DNA from: CAWEQW01 sp963811365
GTDB taxonomy: Bacteria > Actinomycetota > Actinomycetes > Propionibacteriales > Nocardioidaceae
Direction of reading: 5' to 3'
Assembly (NCBI GenBank): GCA_963811365.1
Contig: CAWEQW010000008.1
Coordinates: forward strand, 1,116,001 to 1,180,000
Length of the DNA: 64,000 nucleotides
The notes below the pieces were generated by a model. That model worked only from the letters and a program-made list of their open reading frames with translations. It was not told the origin of the DNA and ran no database searches. Positions 26,425 to 34,851 of this stretch are shown in pieces (position 1 is the first letter of the stretch; each line of letters starts with the position of its first letter). A program made the position numbers and the translations under genes.

Positions 26425-27396
26425 TCAGCCGGCGCGCCAGCTCCCGAGCAGCTGCGGCAGCGCGGCGGGACCGGTCACCGGCCGGAACGCCTCCGCGGCC
26501 TCCCGCAGCGCGCCCACCTCGTCGTCGTCCAGGTCGAGGTCTGCGGCCTCGACGTTGCGCTCGAGCTGCTCGACGCTGGAGGCCCCCGGGATCACCACGA
26601 CCTCCGGCCGGTGCAGCAGCCAGGCGAGCGACACCTGCGCCGGCGTCGCGGCGTGCGCCGCCGCGACCTCCGACAGCGTGGCGAAGAGCGGGCGGGCGCG
26701 GCGGAGGTTCTCGGGCAGGAACAGCGGGTTGGCGCGGCGGACGGCGCCGTGCGGACGGTGGTCCTCGTCGTACCGGGTCGACAAGAAGCCCTGCGCCAGC
26801 GGGCTCCACGCGATCACCAGCCGGCCCTGCGCGGTGGCGTACGGAAGGAGGTCCCTCTCCGGGCGGCGGTCCGCCAGGCTGTAGCGGACCTGGTTGCTCA
26901 GCACCCGCGCCCCCAGCGCCTGCTCGGCACGTCGCCACCGGTCCGTGGAGTAGTTGCTGACGCCGACGTCGGCGACGACACCGGCGTCCCGGAGCGCCGC
27001 CATCCCGCGCATGATCACCGAGTCCGGGACCAGCGGGTTGGGCTGGTGAACCTGGTAGAGGTCGATGCGGTCCACGTCCAGGCGGCGGGCGCTGGCCCGA
27101 CCGTGCCGCTCGACCAGCGCCGGCAGCGGGTCGAGCGGGAAGTACTTGGTGGCGAGGTAGGCCTCGTCGCGCCGGTCGGCGAGCGCCCGACCCAGGATCC
27201 GCTCGCTGCGCCCGAAGCCGTAGGCCTCCGCGGTGTCGAAGAGCGTGACACCCAGGTCCAGGGCGCGCCGGACGATCCGTCCCGCGACGTCCCCGGCGTA
27301 GGCGTCGCCGTACCCCCACTCGCGGGAGCCGAACTGCCAGGTGCCGAGGCCGAGGCGGGTGACGTGGGCGAGGCCGGGCAGCGCGACGTGCTTCAT
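26425..27396 (-). CDS. Aldo/keto reductase
   Basis: This 323-residue NADPH-dependent (beta/alpha)8 reductase has LGLGTWQFGSREWGYG near the N-terminus, the catalytic Asp/Tyr in TLFDTAEAYGFGRSE, the catalytic Lys in YLATKYFP, His in LYQVHQPNP and the cofactor region VIPGASSVEQLERN. It belongs to the YajO/general AKR group; substrates are aldehydes or ketones not predictable here. The start at 27396 follows AAGGATGGGG. It diverges from the repeat-protein gene across a 147-base region holding a palindrome. Confidence 0.92.
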   Translation of the reverse strand: MKHVALPGLAHVTRLGLGTWQFGSREWGYGDAYAGDVAGRIVRRALDLGVTLFDTAEAYGFGRSERILGRALADRRDEAYLATKYFPLDPLPALVERHGRASARRLDVDRIDLYQVHQPNPLVPDSVIMRGMAALRDAGVVADVGVSNYSTDRWRRAEQALGARVLSNQVRYSLADRRPERDLLPYATAQGRLVIAWSPLAQGFLSTRYDEDHRPHGAVRRANPLFLPENLRRARPLFATLSEVAAAHAATPAQVSLAWLLHRPEVVVIPGASSVEQLERNVEAADLDLDDDEVGALREAAEAFRPVTGPAALPQLLGSWRAG

Positions 27397-27445
27397 GCCC
27401 CCATCCTTGCCCGCGCGCCCAAAGCCCCGGACGCCCACTGGCCGT

Positions 27446-27462
27446 TCACCCCGCCGGGGTGA
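27446..27462. promoter_or_regulatory. Palindrome in the aldo/keto reductase divergent region
   Basis: TCACCCC-GCC-GGGGTGA: perfect 7-base arms around a 3-base centre, between two divergently transcribed genes. The position makes an operator likelier than a terminator. The binding protein is unknown. Confidence 0.4.
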
Positions 27463-27543
27463 GGCTGGAACGGGACCGGAATCCGCACACTGGGTGGTGA
27501 TCGTGGGCCCCCGTGCGGGTGGTCCGGCCGGGAAGGAGCCACC

Positions 27544-28461
27544 ATGTCAGGCCCCGCGGCACACGGCGGCGCCGGTCCGTCCGGCGCCGGCACCGGCACC
27601 GGCGCAGGCACGAACGCCGACCGGGTCGTGCGGCTGCGACCGACGGACCCGCTGCCCTACGACCGCCGGCTGGACGTGGGCCTCGGAGCCGCCGCCGTGC
27701 TCGCGGAGACCGTGACCGCGGTGGTGCGTCGGGGCAGCAAGGTGGCCCGTCCGGTGCTGGGTGCGCTGGCGCGGCCACCGCTGGTGCCGCGCCGCCTGCA
27801 GCCCGCGACGTGGGCGCCGGTGCTGGCGGCGCGCGGGTCGCTCGAGCGGACCGCGGCCGCGCGCTCGGTCGGACGGCTCCTCGACGACGTCTTTCCCGTG
27901 GTGCTGGACGAGGTGCTGCGCCGGTTGGACCTCACCGAGGTGGTGCTCCGGTACGTCGACGTGGACCGCGTGGTGGCCTCCGCCGACCTCGACGCCGCGG
28001 CCGCGCGCCTCGACGTCGAGGCGGTCGTCGACCGGCTGGACCTGACCCGGATCGTCCTCGACCGGGTCGACCTCGACCGGGTGGTCGCGGCCGCCGACCT
28101 CGACGCCGCCGCGGCGCGCCTCGACGTCGAGGCGGTCGTCGACCGGCTGGACCTGACCCGGATCGTCCTCGACCGGGTCGACCTCGACGTGCTGGTGAAG
28201 GCCGTGCTCGAGCACATCGACCACGACGACCTGGTCGCGATCAGCGAGGAGGTGCTCGACGCGATCGACCTCCCGGAGATCATCCGCGAGTCCACCGGCG
28301 GCATCACGTCGGACACGGTGCGCGAGGTCCGGCTGCGCGGCATCTCGGGCGACGAGCGGGTCGGCCGCACGGTCGGCCGACTGCTGCGCCGTCGCGACCG
28401 CGGCCCGACCGTGCCGACGGACCCGCCGTTGGCCGCCCCCCCGGTCTCGGGGGATGCGTGA
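27544..28461 (+). CDS. Repeat-containing hypothetical protein
   Basis: 305 residues, acidic and hydrophobic, without signal peptide. The centre (about 138-212) holds two almost identical 37-residue repeats beginning VDLDRVV and ending RIVLDR, with partial copies on each side (LDLTEVVLRY before, VDLDVLVKAV after). The pattern of D-[LIV]-x(2)-[LIV]-[LIV] every 10-12 residues suggests a regular helical solenoid or amphipathic surface. The C-terminus has DTVREVRLRGISGDERV and a basic tail. It overlaps the RDD-protein gene by one base (TGATG), so the products probably work together, perhaps at the membrane. Function unknown. Confidence 0.82.
   Translation: MSGPAAHGGAGPSGAGTGTGAGTNADRVVRLRPTDPLPYDRRLDVGLGAAAVLAETVTAVVRRGSKVARPVLGALARPPLVPRRLQPATWAPVLAARGSLERTAAARSVGRLLDDVFPVVLDEVLRRLDLTEVVLRYVDVDRVVASADLDAAAARLDVEAVVDRLDLTRIVLDRVDLDRVVAAADLDAAAARLDVEAVVDRLDLTRIVLDRVDLDVLVKAVLEHIDHDDLVAISEEVLDAIDLPEIIRESTGGITSDTVREVRLRGISGDERVGRTVGRLLRRRDRGPTVPTDPPLAAPPVSGDA
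27955..28176 (+). repeat. Tandem 111-base coding repeat, two full units
   Basis: Units at 27955-28065 and 28066-28176 are nearly identical at the base level, with most differences in the first third. A truncated third unit begins at 28177. Nucleotide identity beyond what the protein needs points to a recent duplication or repeat homogenisation. Confidence 0.85.
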
Positions 28462-28958
28462 TGGCCCACGGTGGCCTCTCGGCGATCCCGGGAGAGGCGC
28501 GTCCGTACATGGGGCGGCGGGCCGGGGTGGTGACCCGCACGGTCTCCGCGGTCGTCGACGCGATCGTGGTCGGTGTCATCCAGGTGTCCCTCTACGTCGC
28601 CGCGTGTGCCGCGCTCTTCGTGGTGGACCCGCGCGGCTTCACGTTCCCGGAGCCGTCTTTGGCCTTCAGTCTGGCGGCGGCTCTGCTGATCCTGGTGGTC
28701 TACCTGACCGGGGCCTGGGCCTTCACAGGGCGCAGCTACGGCAACGCCGTGATGGGCACCCGCGTGGTGAACTTCCGCGGTGAGCGCGTCCACCTCGTCG
28801 GCGCGTTCCTGCGCGCGGTGTTCTGCGCCTTCGTGCCGATCGGGCTGTTCTGGTGCGCGGTCAGCCCCAGGCAGCGCTCGCTGCAGGACGTCGTGCTGCG
28901 CACCTCGGTCATCTACGACTGGCAGCCGCGGCCGGTCCACCAGACGCTGGGCTCGTGA
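28461..28958 (+). CDS. RDD family membrane protein
   Basis: 165 residues with the RDD fold: a first segment with Arg and Asp (RRAGVVTRTVSAVVDAIVVG, about 19-38), a second near SLAFSLAAALLILVVYLTG, the conserved SYGNAVMGTRVV loop and a third (FLRAVFCAFVPIGLFW). RDD proteins are small integral membrane proteins linked to ion or solute handling, mostly uncharacterised. Its ATG overlaps the TGA of the repeat protein gene, indicating translational coupling. Confidence 0.88.
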   Translation: MAHGGLSAIPGEARPYMGRRAGVVTRTVSAVVDAIVVGVIQVSLYVAACAALFVVDPRGFTFPEPSLAFSLAAALLILVVYLTGAWAFTGRSYGNAVMGTRVVNFRGERVHLVGAFLRAVFCAFVPIGLFWCAVSPRQRSLQDVVLRTSVIYDWQPRPVHQTLGS

Positions 28959-28982
28959 GCGTCCTTCGGCACCGGGGAGCGG

Positions 28983-29420
28983 TCAGGGCCTGATGTCCGA
29001 GCCGTGTGCCACCAGCACGTAGACCAGCAGCGCCGCCACCGCGACGAGCAGCGCAGCACCCACGGGATGCGAGCTGAGGAAGCCGATGTTGGCCAGCACG
29101 CTCAGGACCGCGGCCGCGACCCCGACCGCCCGGGCCCAGACGCGCCCGGAGAAGACGAGGAAGCCGGCCACGACGACCAGCAGACCGAGCGCCACCTGGA
29201 TCCATCCCCAGGTCGTGTAGTCCAGCGGCATCAGCAGGTCACGGCTCCTGGCGCCGAGGGACTCAGGCGAGACGAGCGCGACCAGCCCGAGCGTGACGTG
29301 GACGACGCCGAGCAGGATCATCAGCAGCGCGGCGAACGCGACCCAGCCGACCCAGCGCTGCGCGCGGGCCTGGTCGTCGCTTGGCCGGGTGCTGATCCGG
29401 TCGGAACCGTCGTTGGTCAT
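28983..29420 (-). CDS. DUF7144-type four-helix membrane protein (copy 1)
   Basis: 145 residues with four hydrophobic helices and the motif DYTTWGWIQVALG between helices 1 and 2, shared with two other proteins of the window (29443-29862, 39920-40321). The start MTNDGSD follows GGGGAG. It is the last of a minus-strand run of overlapping or closely spaced membrane genes (31864 to 28983). Function unknown; family members are frequent in actinobacterial stress-gene clusters. Confidence 0.85.
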   Translation of the reverse strand: MTNDGSDRISTRPSDDQARAQRWVGWVAFAALLMILLGVVHVTLGLVALVSPESLGARSRDLLMPLDYTTWGWIQVALGLLVVVAGFLVFSGRVWARAVGVAAAVLSVLANIGFLSSHPVGAALLVAVAALLVYVLVAHGSDIRP

Positions 29421-29442
29421 CAACGCTCCCCGCGGTCGTACT

Positions 29443-29862
29443 TCAGTCCTCGGTCTTGAGCTCGCCACCGTGCGCGGTGATCGCATAGATCACGACGACG
29501 CTCAGCGCGATGGTGGTCAGCGACCACACCGGGTACGCCTCCATGAACGCCATGTTGACGACCGCGACGAGCATCGCCGCGACCACGCCGACGAACCGTG
29601 CCCAGGTCCGGCCGGCCAGCAGGCCGCCGCCCGCCACGGCCACGACTGCGGCCAGGATCAGGTGGACCCAGCCCCAGGCGGAGTAGTCGACGTGCAGCAG
29701 CAGCCCGTTCTTCGACACGGCGTAGTAGCCCGGGTCGAGGATCGCGGTCAGAGCGACGAGCGCCTCGAAACAGCCGAGCACGACCATCATGGTGGCGGCG
29801 AAGTAGACCCACCCGACCCAGCCCGTGCGGCGCGAGGAGTGGGTGGTGTGCGTGTCGGTCAT
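29443..29862 (-). CDS. DUF7144-type four-helix membrane protein (copy 2)
   Basis: 139 residues, four helices, with VDYSAWGWVHLILA matching the WGW signature of copy 1, and the ending IYAITAHGGELKTED like the VLVAHGSDIRP end of copy 1. The ATG overlaps the stop of the upstream membrane-protein gene by 4 bases, so translation is coupled. Copies 1 and 2 are adjacent, 22 bases apart, evidently a tandem duplication that has since diverged. Confidence 0.87.
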   Translation of the reverse strand: MTDTHTTHSSRRTGWVGWVYFAATMMVVLGCFEALVALTAILDPGYYAVSKNGLLLHVDYSAWGWVHLILAAVVAVAGGGLLAGRTWARFVGVVAAMLVAVVNMAFMEAYPVWSLTTIALSVVVIYAITAHGGELKTED

Positions 29863-31295
29863 GGCCTTTCCTCCTGGATCGAGCCGCCGCCGGAGGCGGT
29901 GGCTGCCAGCTTCTGGGTGTCCTCGGGCCCCGGCTCGGACGGCGTGCCGTCAAGAACAGGGTCGTCGGCCGACGGGGGTGCATCGGCCGACGGCGGCTGC
30001 GCCAGGAACTCGATGAGGCCGATGAGCACGAGCGCGACCAGAGCGGTGACCACCACGACGGCTGCGGTGGGCCGGGTCCAGAAGGCGATGACGAGCCCGG
30101 CGAGAACCACGGTGACGACCCACAGCACCCGCTTGTACTGGTACATCCACGTGCCGAAGCGGCCGGTCCGCCAGCCCGCCGACTCCGCGCCGGAGCGCAG
30201 CGAGCCGATGCCGCGGCCCAGCCCGCCACGGATCCGACCGGCCGAGCTCGAGGAGCCGGCGACGTACGCGCCGACGCCGATCAGGAGGAACAGCACGGCC
30301 ACCGCACGCAGGGCCGAGCGCAGGAAGCGCACCAGCGTGTCGAAGACGTCACCGGCCGCGGACTGCGGCAGGACGTCGGTCGGCACGGCGTTCAGGTAGC
30401 CCAGCCGGGCGATCGCCAGCAGCACGCCGAGCAGCAGCATCGTCCCGACCACCCCGAAGGCACCGACCATCAGGGCCCGCATGTGCTCCCGGGCCAGCAG
30501 GACGCCGAGCCCGAACAGCACCACCGCGATCAAGGGCAGCCACGACCCGAGGGCGTTCAGCGCGCGGTAGAACGACTGGGCCTTGGTCACCGAGTCCGAG
30601 CGCACGAGCACGAAGGACTTGTCGACGACCGGGATGTTGTCGGCCAGCGAGAAGCCACGCGCCACCAGCCGGTGCTTCACCTGCTGGATGAGCGGGGCGA
30701 GGTTCAGCGTGACGCTGTCGCCCTGTGCAGTCACCGCGGTGCCCTGGGTGCCCGAGAGGAGGTGCACGAGCTGGTCGTGGGCGACCCGGTTCGCCTGCTC
30801 CCACAGCGTGACGAACTGCGAGCTGGCGACGAACTTGTCGACCTGCGAGCGGGTGAAGCCCTCGATGCCGTTGGTGATCGGGACGGCGAGGGACGGGAGC
30901 AGCGCGGCGATCCGCGGGGGCACCTTCGGCTGGTCCGCGAGCGCACCCAGCGCGTCCGAGGTGAAGCCCTGGACGTCCACGCGCTGCAGGATCTCCTGGG
31001 TGAGCGCGGTCGCGACCGCCTTCTGGACCGCCGGGTCGTGCGCGAGCGGGGCCACCGTCGCCACGTACCGCTCGGTGTCGGAGACCTGGGAGCTGGCCCA
31101 CACCGACGCCACCGACAACGGTGCCAGCAGGCACGCCAGCACGATGAGGACGGCCGAGGCGAAGCTGCGGCCCCAGCCCTTCCGACGCTGCCGCGGCGCC
31201 CGCCCTGGCTGCGGGGCGGCCTGCTGGACCGCGAGCCGGGCCTCCAGCTCGTTGACCCGGGCCTGGAGGCGCTCGACCTCGCCTGTCTCGCTCAC
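29859..31295 (-). CDS. Large membrane protein with N-terminal coiled coil
   Basis: 478 residues. The N-terminus (VERLQARVNELEARLAVQ) is a short coiled coil, then a basic patch and one transmembrane helix (about 45-66). A ~190-residue extracytoplasmic region rich in Val, Gln and Ser follows (RYVATVAPLAHDPAVQKAV; ITNGIEGFTRSQVDKFVAS), then four more helices and an acidic Pro-rich tail. The start is GTG, overlapping the upstream stop as GTGA. Similar proteins are common, unnamed, in actinobacteria. Topology suggests an envelope sensor or structural protein; this is inference. Confidence 0.82.
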   Translation of the reverse strand: MSETGEVERLQARVNELEARLAVQQAAPQPGRAPRQRRKGWGRSFASAVLIVLACLLAPLSVASVWASSQVSDTERYVATVAPLAHDPAVQKAVATALTQEILQRVDVQGFTSDALGALADQPKVPPRIAALLPSLAVPITNGIEGFTRSQVDKFVASSQFVTLWEQANRVAHDQLVHLLSGTQGTAVTAQGDSVTLNLAPLIQQVKHRLVARGFSLADNIPVVDKSFVLVRSDSVTKAQSFYRALNALGSWLPLIAVVLFGLGVLLAREHMRALMVGAFGVVGTMLLLGVLLAIARLGYLNAVPTDVLPQSAAGDVFDTLVRFLRSALRAVAVLFLLIGVGAYVAGSSSSAGRIRGGLGRGIGSLRSGAESAGWRTGRFGTWMYQYKRVLWVVTVVLAGLVIAFWTRPTAAVVVVTALVALVLIGLIEFLAQPPSADAPPSADDPVLDGTPSEPGPEDTQKLAATASGGGSIQEERP

Positions 31296-31606
31296 GACGT
31301 ACCTCCTGGCTCGGTAACACGGCCTGTGCTCAGGCTCTCCGACTCGACGACGTCCCGGCTCACCCGCGGAGGGCGATCCGGAGCGGGCCGCTCGACGACC
31401 GACTCCACCTCCACCCCGTGCGCGGCCAGCGCCCCGACCAGGTCCACGAGGTCGGCCACGTCGCTGTCGGCCACAGGCCGGGTCACCACGACCGTCGAGC
31501 GGCTTCGCACGGCCGTCACCTCGCGCAGGGCGTGCCGCAGGACGGGTCCGATCGTGCCGTCGACGGTCAGCTCGTAGACCGGGGCCAGGCCCGGCGCGCC
31601 GGTCAC
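31292..31606 (-). CDS. Small conserved protein, translationally coupled
   Basis: 104 residues from a GTG at 31606 that overlaps the stop of the upstream small gene. Readable parts are PVYELTVDGTIGPVLRHAL and STVVVTRPVADSDVADLVDL, with an Arg/Ser/Thr-rich tail. The alternating strand-helix pattern resembles a small alpha/beta (ACT-like) domain, but no family was recognised. It ends with GTGA overlap into the large membrane-protein gene, so three consecutive genes share stop/start overlaps and probably make one complex. Confidence 0.68.
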   Translation of the reverse strand: MTGAPGLAPVYELTVDGTIGPVLRHALREVTAVRSRSTVVVTRPVADSDVADLVDLVGALAAHGVEVESVVERPAPDRPPRVSRDVVESESLSTGRVTEPGGTS

Positions 31607-31864
31607 GTCTCCCGCTCCGGCGGCTCGGAAGGCTCCGACGTCTCTGCCAGCGGCACCCGGCGGACCTCCACCACCTGGAGGCCGTAGGAGCGCAGGCGGT
31701 GGAGGAAGCCGTAAAGGTCCGCCTGGTCGGCGAACCGGCCCGTGAGAACGGTGCGCACCTCGTGCTCGGAGACCTGGACGTCGCCGAACGACTCCGCCAG
31801 GTCCTGGATCGGGCACCAGGCCCGCGACCCGAACCTCGTAGGTTCGAACGTCGCAGCCCGACAT
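31603..31864 (-). pseudogene. Small conserved protein, one-base frameshift
   Basis: Starts at ATG 31864 after GAGGAGG: MSGCDVRTYEVRVAGLV. One surplus base in the GGG run (plus strand) at 31811-31813 shifts the frame. Removing it gives PIQDLAESFGDVQVSEHEV, then VRTVLTGRFADQADLYGFL and HRLRSYGLQVVEVRRV, ending at a stop that overlaps the next gene's GTG. The restored product has about 86 residues and looks like a small ferredoxin-like alpha/beta protein. Perfect restoration with an overlapping stop/start argues for a sequence error. Confidence 0.62.
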
Positions 31865-31874
31865 GCGCACCTCC

Positions 31875-34643
31875 TCAGCCGGAAGTCAGGTGCCTCCCAT
31901 CACAGCGTCGGTGCCCGACGGCCGCCTCATCCGAGGAGGATGAAGGACTGATGCTCAGCGGTTCGAGCAGGCCGAGCTCGCGGGCCCGGCGGACCGCTGC
32001 GTTGCGGCGGCTGACCCCGAGCTTGCGCAGGATGTTGCGGATGTGGGTGCGGACGGTGTTGACCGAGACGAACATCTTGTCGGCGATCTCCTGGGTGGTC
32101 AGCAGCGCCTCGAGGTGGCCGAGCACCTCGCGCTCCTTGGGAGTCAGCTCCTCGACCACGAGAGCGCTCTCCACGTCCACAGGAGGAGCCTCCGCCGGCC
32201 TTCGTGGTTCGGGAAGGGCAAGTACCGCACGACGCTGCGATGTCGGACCGGCGAGCCATCCCAGCTGGCCGGCGAGGGACGGGCTGGCCAGCACCAGCGG
32301 GCGAAGCGCCTCGGCCACCTCGTAGAACGGCCGGCGGAGGGTGTCCGCCGTCGCCAGCGACGACGCGCGCTCCACGTCGTGGGAGGCGCGGACCAGCGCC
32401 GGGCGGTGAAGCTCCCGCTGAGCTCGCACCAGCAGCAGATCGACCCGTCGGGCTCCCGAGGACGGGCAGGTGTGCTGCGCCTGCTGCAGCAGCCGCTCGG
32501 CCTCTGCGTCGTCGCCCGAGTCGAGCCGGGCGCGTGCAGCGAGGAGCAGCACCTCAGGGGAGGCTGCCTCGTGCGCCGCGCCGAGGGAGCTCAGCGCCTC
32601 ATCGGGCCTTCGGGAGTCGAGATGCAGGCGCGCCCGCTCGAGCACCACCTGGTCCGCCAGCCAGCAGTCGCCCCGCGCGAGCGTCGCGCCGGCCTCGGCG
32701 AGCACCGCCTCCGCCCGCGCGAGGTTGCCACGGGCCCGCATCGCCGCCGCAGCGGCCACGGCGAGCAGGGTCCGGGTCACCGGGTCGGCGGCGACCAGTC
32801 GTGCGGCGCGCAGTTGACGCAGTCTGTCCCGGAGCCGGTCGAGGTCGTCCCGTCCCAGATCCACCAGCGCGAGGGCCGTGTGCGCAGCCGGTGGAAGCAG
32901 CTCCGGACCCCAGCCGAGGCTCTCGGCGTGCTCCAGGGCGCGATGGGCACCGCGCTCGGCCCGGCCGAGGTGTCCCTCGACGGCGTCGACCAACGCCAGG
33001 ACGGCGAGCGGCTCGACCGCCAGCACTCCCGAGCCGAGGTCCGTCGCGGTCTGTGCCGCGACCAGGCAGGCGTGTCGCGTCGACTGGAGCTCACCGCGCC
33101 GGAGGTCGGCGACCGCGCAGCACAGGTCGGCGGCTACCCGCATCTCGAGAAGCCGCCCGACGCGCAGCGCGGCAACAGCGGTGCGTGCCTGCGCTGCCAG
33201 TGCCGCCGCCGCGTCCGGCTCCGCGGTGGACCGGGCGGCCGCCGCGGCCACCACGGCACGCGAGGCCGCCCTCTCGGGAGTCGTTGCGTCGCCGGGGACG
33301 TCGGCCAGCTCCCGCTCGCAGCGCAGGCCGTCACCTGACGCGGCGGCCACCGCGGCGCGTACCAGTGCGGCGTCCGGGCCTGCCACGTCCGCCGGAAGCT
33401 GCCGCAGGCTCCGCGTGATCCGGGAGCCGCCTCGGTCCAGCATCAGGCGAGCCACCCCGAGGCCCTGTACGACGGCGGTCGCCGCCTCGGTCCAGTCGCC
33501 TGCCGCGACGAAGTGCGCCACGGCAGTGTCCGGCATCCCCTGCCCGACGTACCAGCGGGCGGCCCGGCGCTGCAGTGCGCGTGCCTCGTCCGGGAGCTCG
33601 TAGTCGAGCTGGGCGCGCAGCACGTCGCGGAAGAACGACGCGTAGCGGTAGCAGCCGGGCGCCTCGGGAACCGCGTCGACGAAGGCGTTGCCGTGCGTGA
33701 GCTGCTGCACGGTTCGCATCGCGACCGGGCCACCGAGCTCCTCGAGCAGTCCCGGGAGCAGCAGGTCCGGGACGCTGGTGGCCAGCAGGAAGTGCCTCAG
33801 CCCGGGCGGCTGGACGTCGAGGACCTCGCCGACGAGGTACTCACCGATGTCCCCGCCGTCCACGAGGATCTCGGCCACCGCGGCACCCGGGTCGTCGTAC
33901 GCCGCCAGCCCGCGGACCGCGAAGCGGAGTCCCGCCGCCCATCCACCGACCCGGTGGTTGAGGTCGTGGAGCCGGTCCGGCGCCAGCTGCAGCCCGCACG
34001 CGGCCACCATCGCGGAGGCCTCGGCATCGGTGAACGCCAGGTCCGCGGCCCGCAGCTCGAGCAGTCCGCCGTCGAGCCGGTACCGGTACAGCGGCAGGGC
34101 CGGGTCCACCCGACCCACCACCACGGCCAGGAGCGCACCGCCGGCCAGGCGCAGCAGCCCCTCCAGCGCGGTGGCCTCCACCGCGGAGGCGAAGTCGTAC
34201 CCGTCGAGGACGAGCACCAGCCGGCGGCGCCGGCCGGCGAGCGCGTCAGCGAGGGCGGCGATCCCGTCCGCGTCGGGCGCCACGCCGCTCCACGTCGTGC
34301 CCGAGGTGTCGACCCCCTTGCGCCCCAGGCAGTCGACGACACGGCGCCATCCGAGGTCGTCAGGGGGCTCCTCGCCGGCCTCGAACGTCACCCAGCCGAG
34401 GTCCGCCGGCGGGACGCGCTCCCGGGCCCACTCCGCGACCAGGGTGCTCTTGCCGGTGCCGGCCGGCGCGCTGACGAGCACGAGCGGGAAGGGGGCAGGC
34501 TCGTCCAGCAGGTGCAGCAGCCGTGGTCGTCGTACGTGGCCGGGACCCGGCGACGGTACGGCGAAGCGGGCAGCGTCGACCAGCCCCGCGAAGGGGGTCG
34601 CCGCTGAGGCCGGGTCGGTCGTGCCCACCGAAGCGCCATCCAT
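31875..34643 (-). CDS. LuxR-family regulator of the MalT/LAL type
   Basis: 922 residues. An N-terminal AAA/STAND ATPase has Walker A SAPAGTGKST (59-67) and Walker B-like VLVLDGYDF. A long helical TPR-like region follows (about 390-830). The C-terminal LuxR helix-turn-helix is LTPKEREVLGHLEALLTTQ, then QEIADKMFVSVNTVRTHIRN. Such proteins bind an inducer through the repeats and activate transcription when ATP-bound. The ATG at 34643 was preferred because the 40 residues before it lack homology, but its ribosome site is weak. It lies directly upstream of the coupled membrane-gene set and next to gadB, so it may control the stress block. Confidence 0.9.
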   Translation of the reverse strand: MDGASVGTTDPASAATPFAGLVDAARFAVPSPGPGHVRRPRLLHLLDEPAPFPLVLVSAPAGTGKSTLVAEWARERVPPADLGWVTFEAGEEPPDDLGWRRVVDCLGRKGVDTSGTTWSGVAPDADGIAALADALAGRRRRLVLVLDGYDFASAVEATALEGLLRLAGGALLAVVVGRVDPALPLYRYRLDGGLLELRAADLAFTDAEASAMVAACGLQLAPDRLHDLNHRVGGWAAGLRFAVRGLAAYDDPGAAVAEILVDGGDIGEYLVGEVLDVQPPGLRHFLLATSVPDLLLPGLLEELGGPVAMRTVQQLTHGNAFVDAVPEAPGCYRYASFFRDVLRAQLDYELPDEARALQRRAARWYVGQGMPDTAVAHFVAAGDWTEAATAVVQGLGVARLMLDRGGSRITRSLRQLPADVAGPDAALVRAAVAAASGDGLRCERELADVPGDATTPERAASRAVVAAAAARSTAEPDAAAALAAQARTAVAALRVGRLLEMRVAADLCCAVADLRRGELQSTRHACLVAAQTATDLGSGVLAVEPLAVLALVDAVEGHLGRAERGAHRALEHAESLGWGPELLPPAAHTALALVDLGRDDLDRLRDRLRQLRAARLVAADPVTRTLLAVAAAAAMRARGNLARAEAVLAEAGATLARGDCWLADQVVLERARLHLDSRRPDEALSSLGAAHEAASPEVLLLAARARLDSGDDAEAERLLQQAQHTCPSSGARRVDLLLVRAQRELHRPALVRASHDVERASSLATADTLRRPFYEVAEALRPLVLASPSLAGQLGWLAGPTSQRRAVLALPEPRRPAEAPPVDVESALVVEELTPKEREVLGHLEALLTTQEIADKMFVSVNTVRTHIRNILRKLGVSRRNAAVRRARELGLLEPLSISPSSSSDEAAVGHRRCDGRHLTSG

Positions 34644-34851
34644 CCCCCGAGAAGGGTCGTGGGCCCGAGCCCGCCACGCCGAGGGCGCAATCGGCCCTGG
34701 CGTCGGCTCCACCCTAGGAAGGCGCACCCCGTCCGCGCATGAGCCACCTGGGTCGGGGGTCACGGGACCAAGGGCCCGAAACGGCTGACCCCGATGCGCC
34801 CTCGCCGTCTTCCACAGAGGTCAGGTGGGCCTGGTCGACGCCCGCACCGTG

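Noticed and set aside
27446..27462. Rho-independent terminator
   Set aside because: The dyad lies between two divergent genes and has no T-run on either side.
28066..28176. CRISPR or short-repeat array
   Set aside because: The repeats are 111 bases, directly adjacent, without spacers, and stay in frame with a coding sequence.
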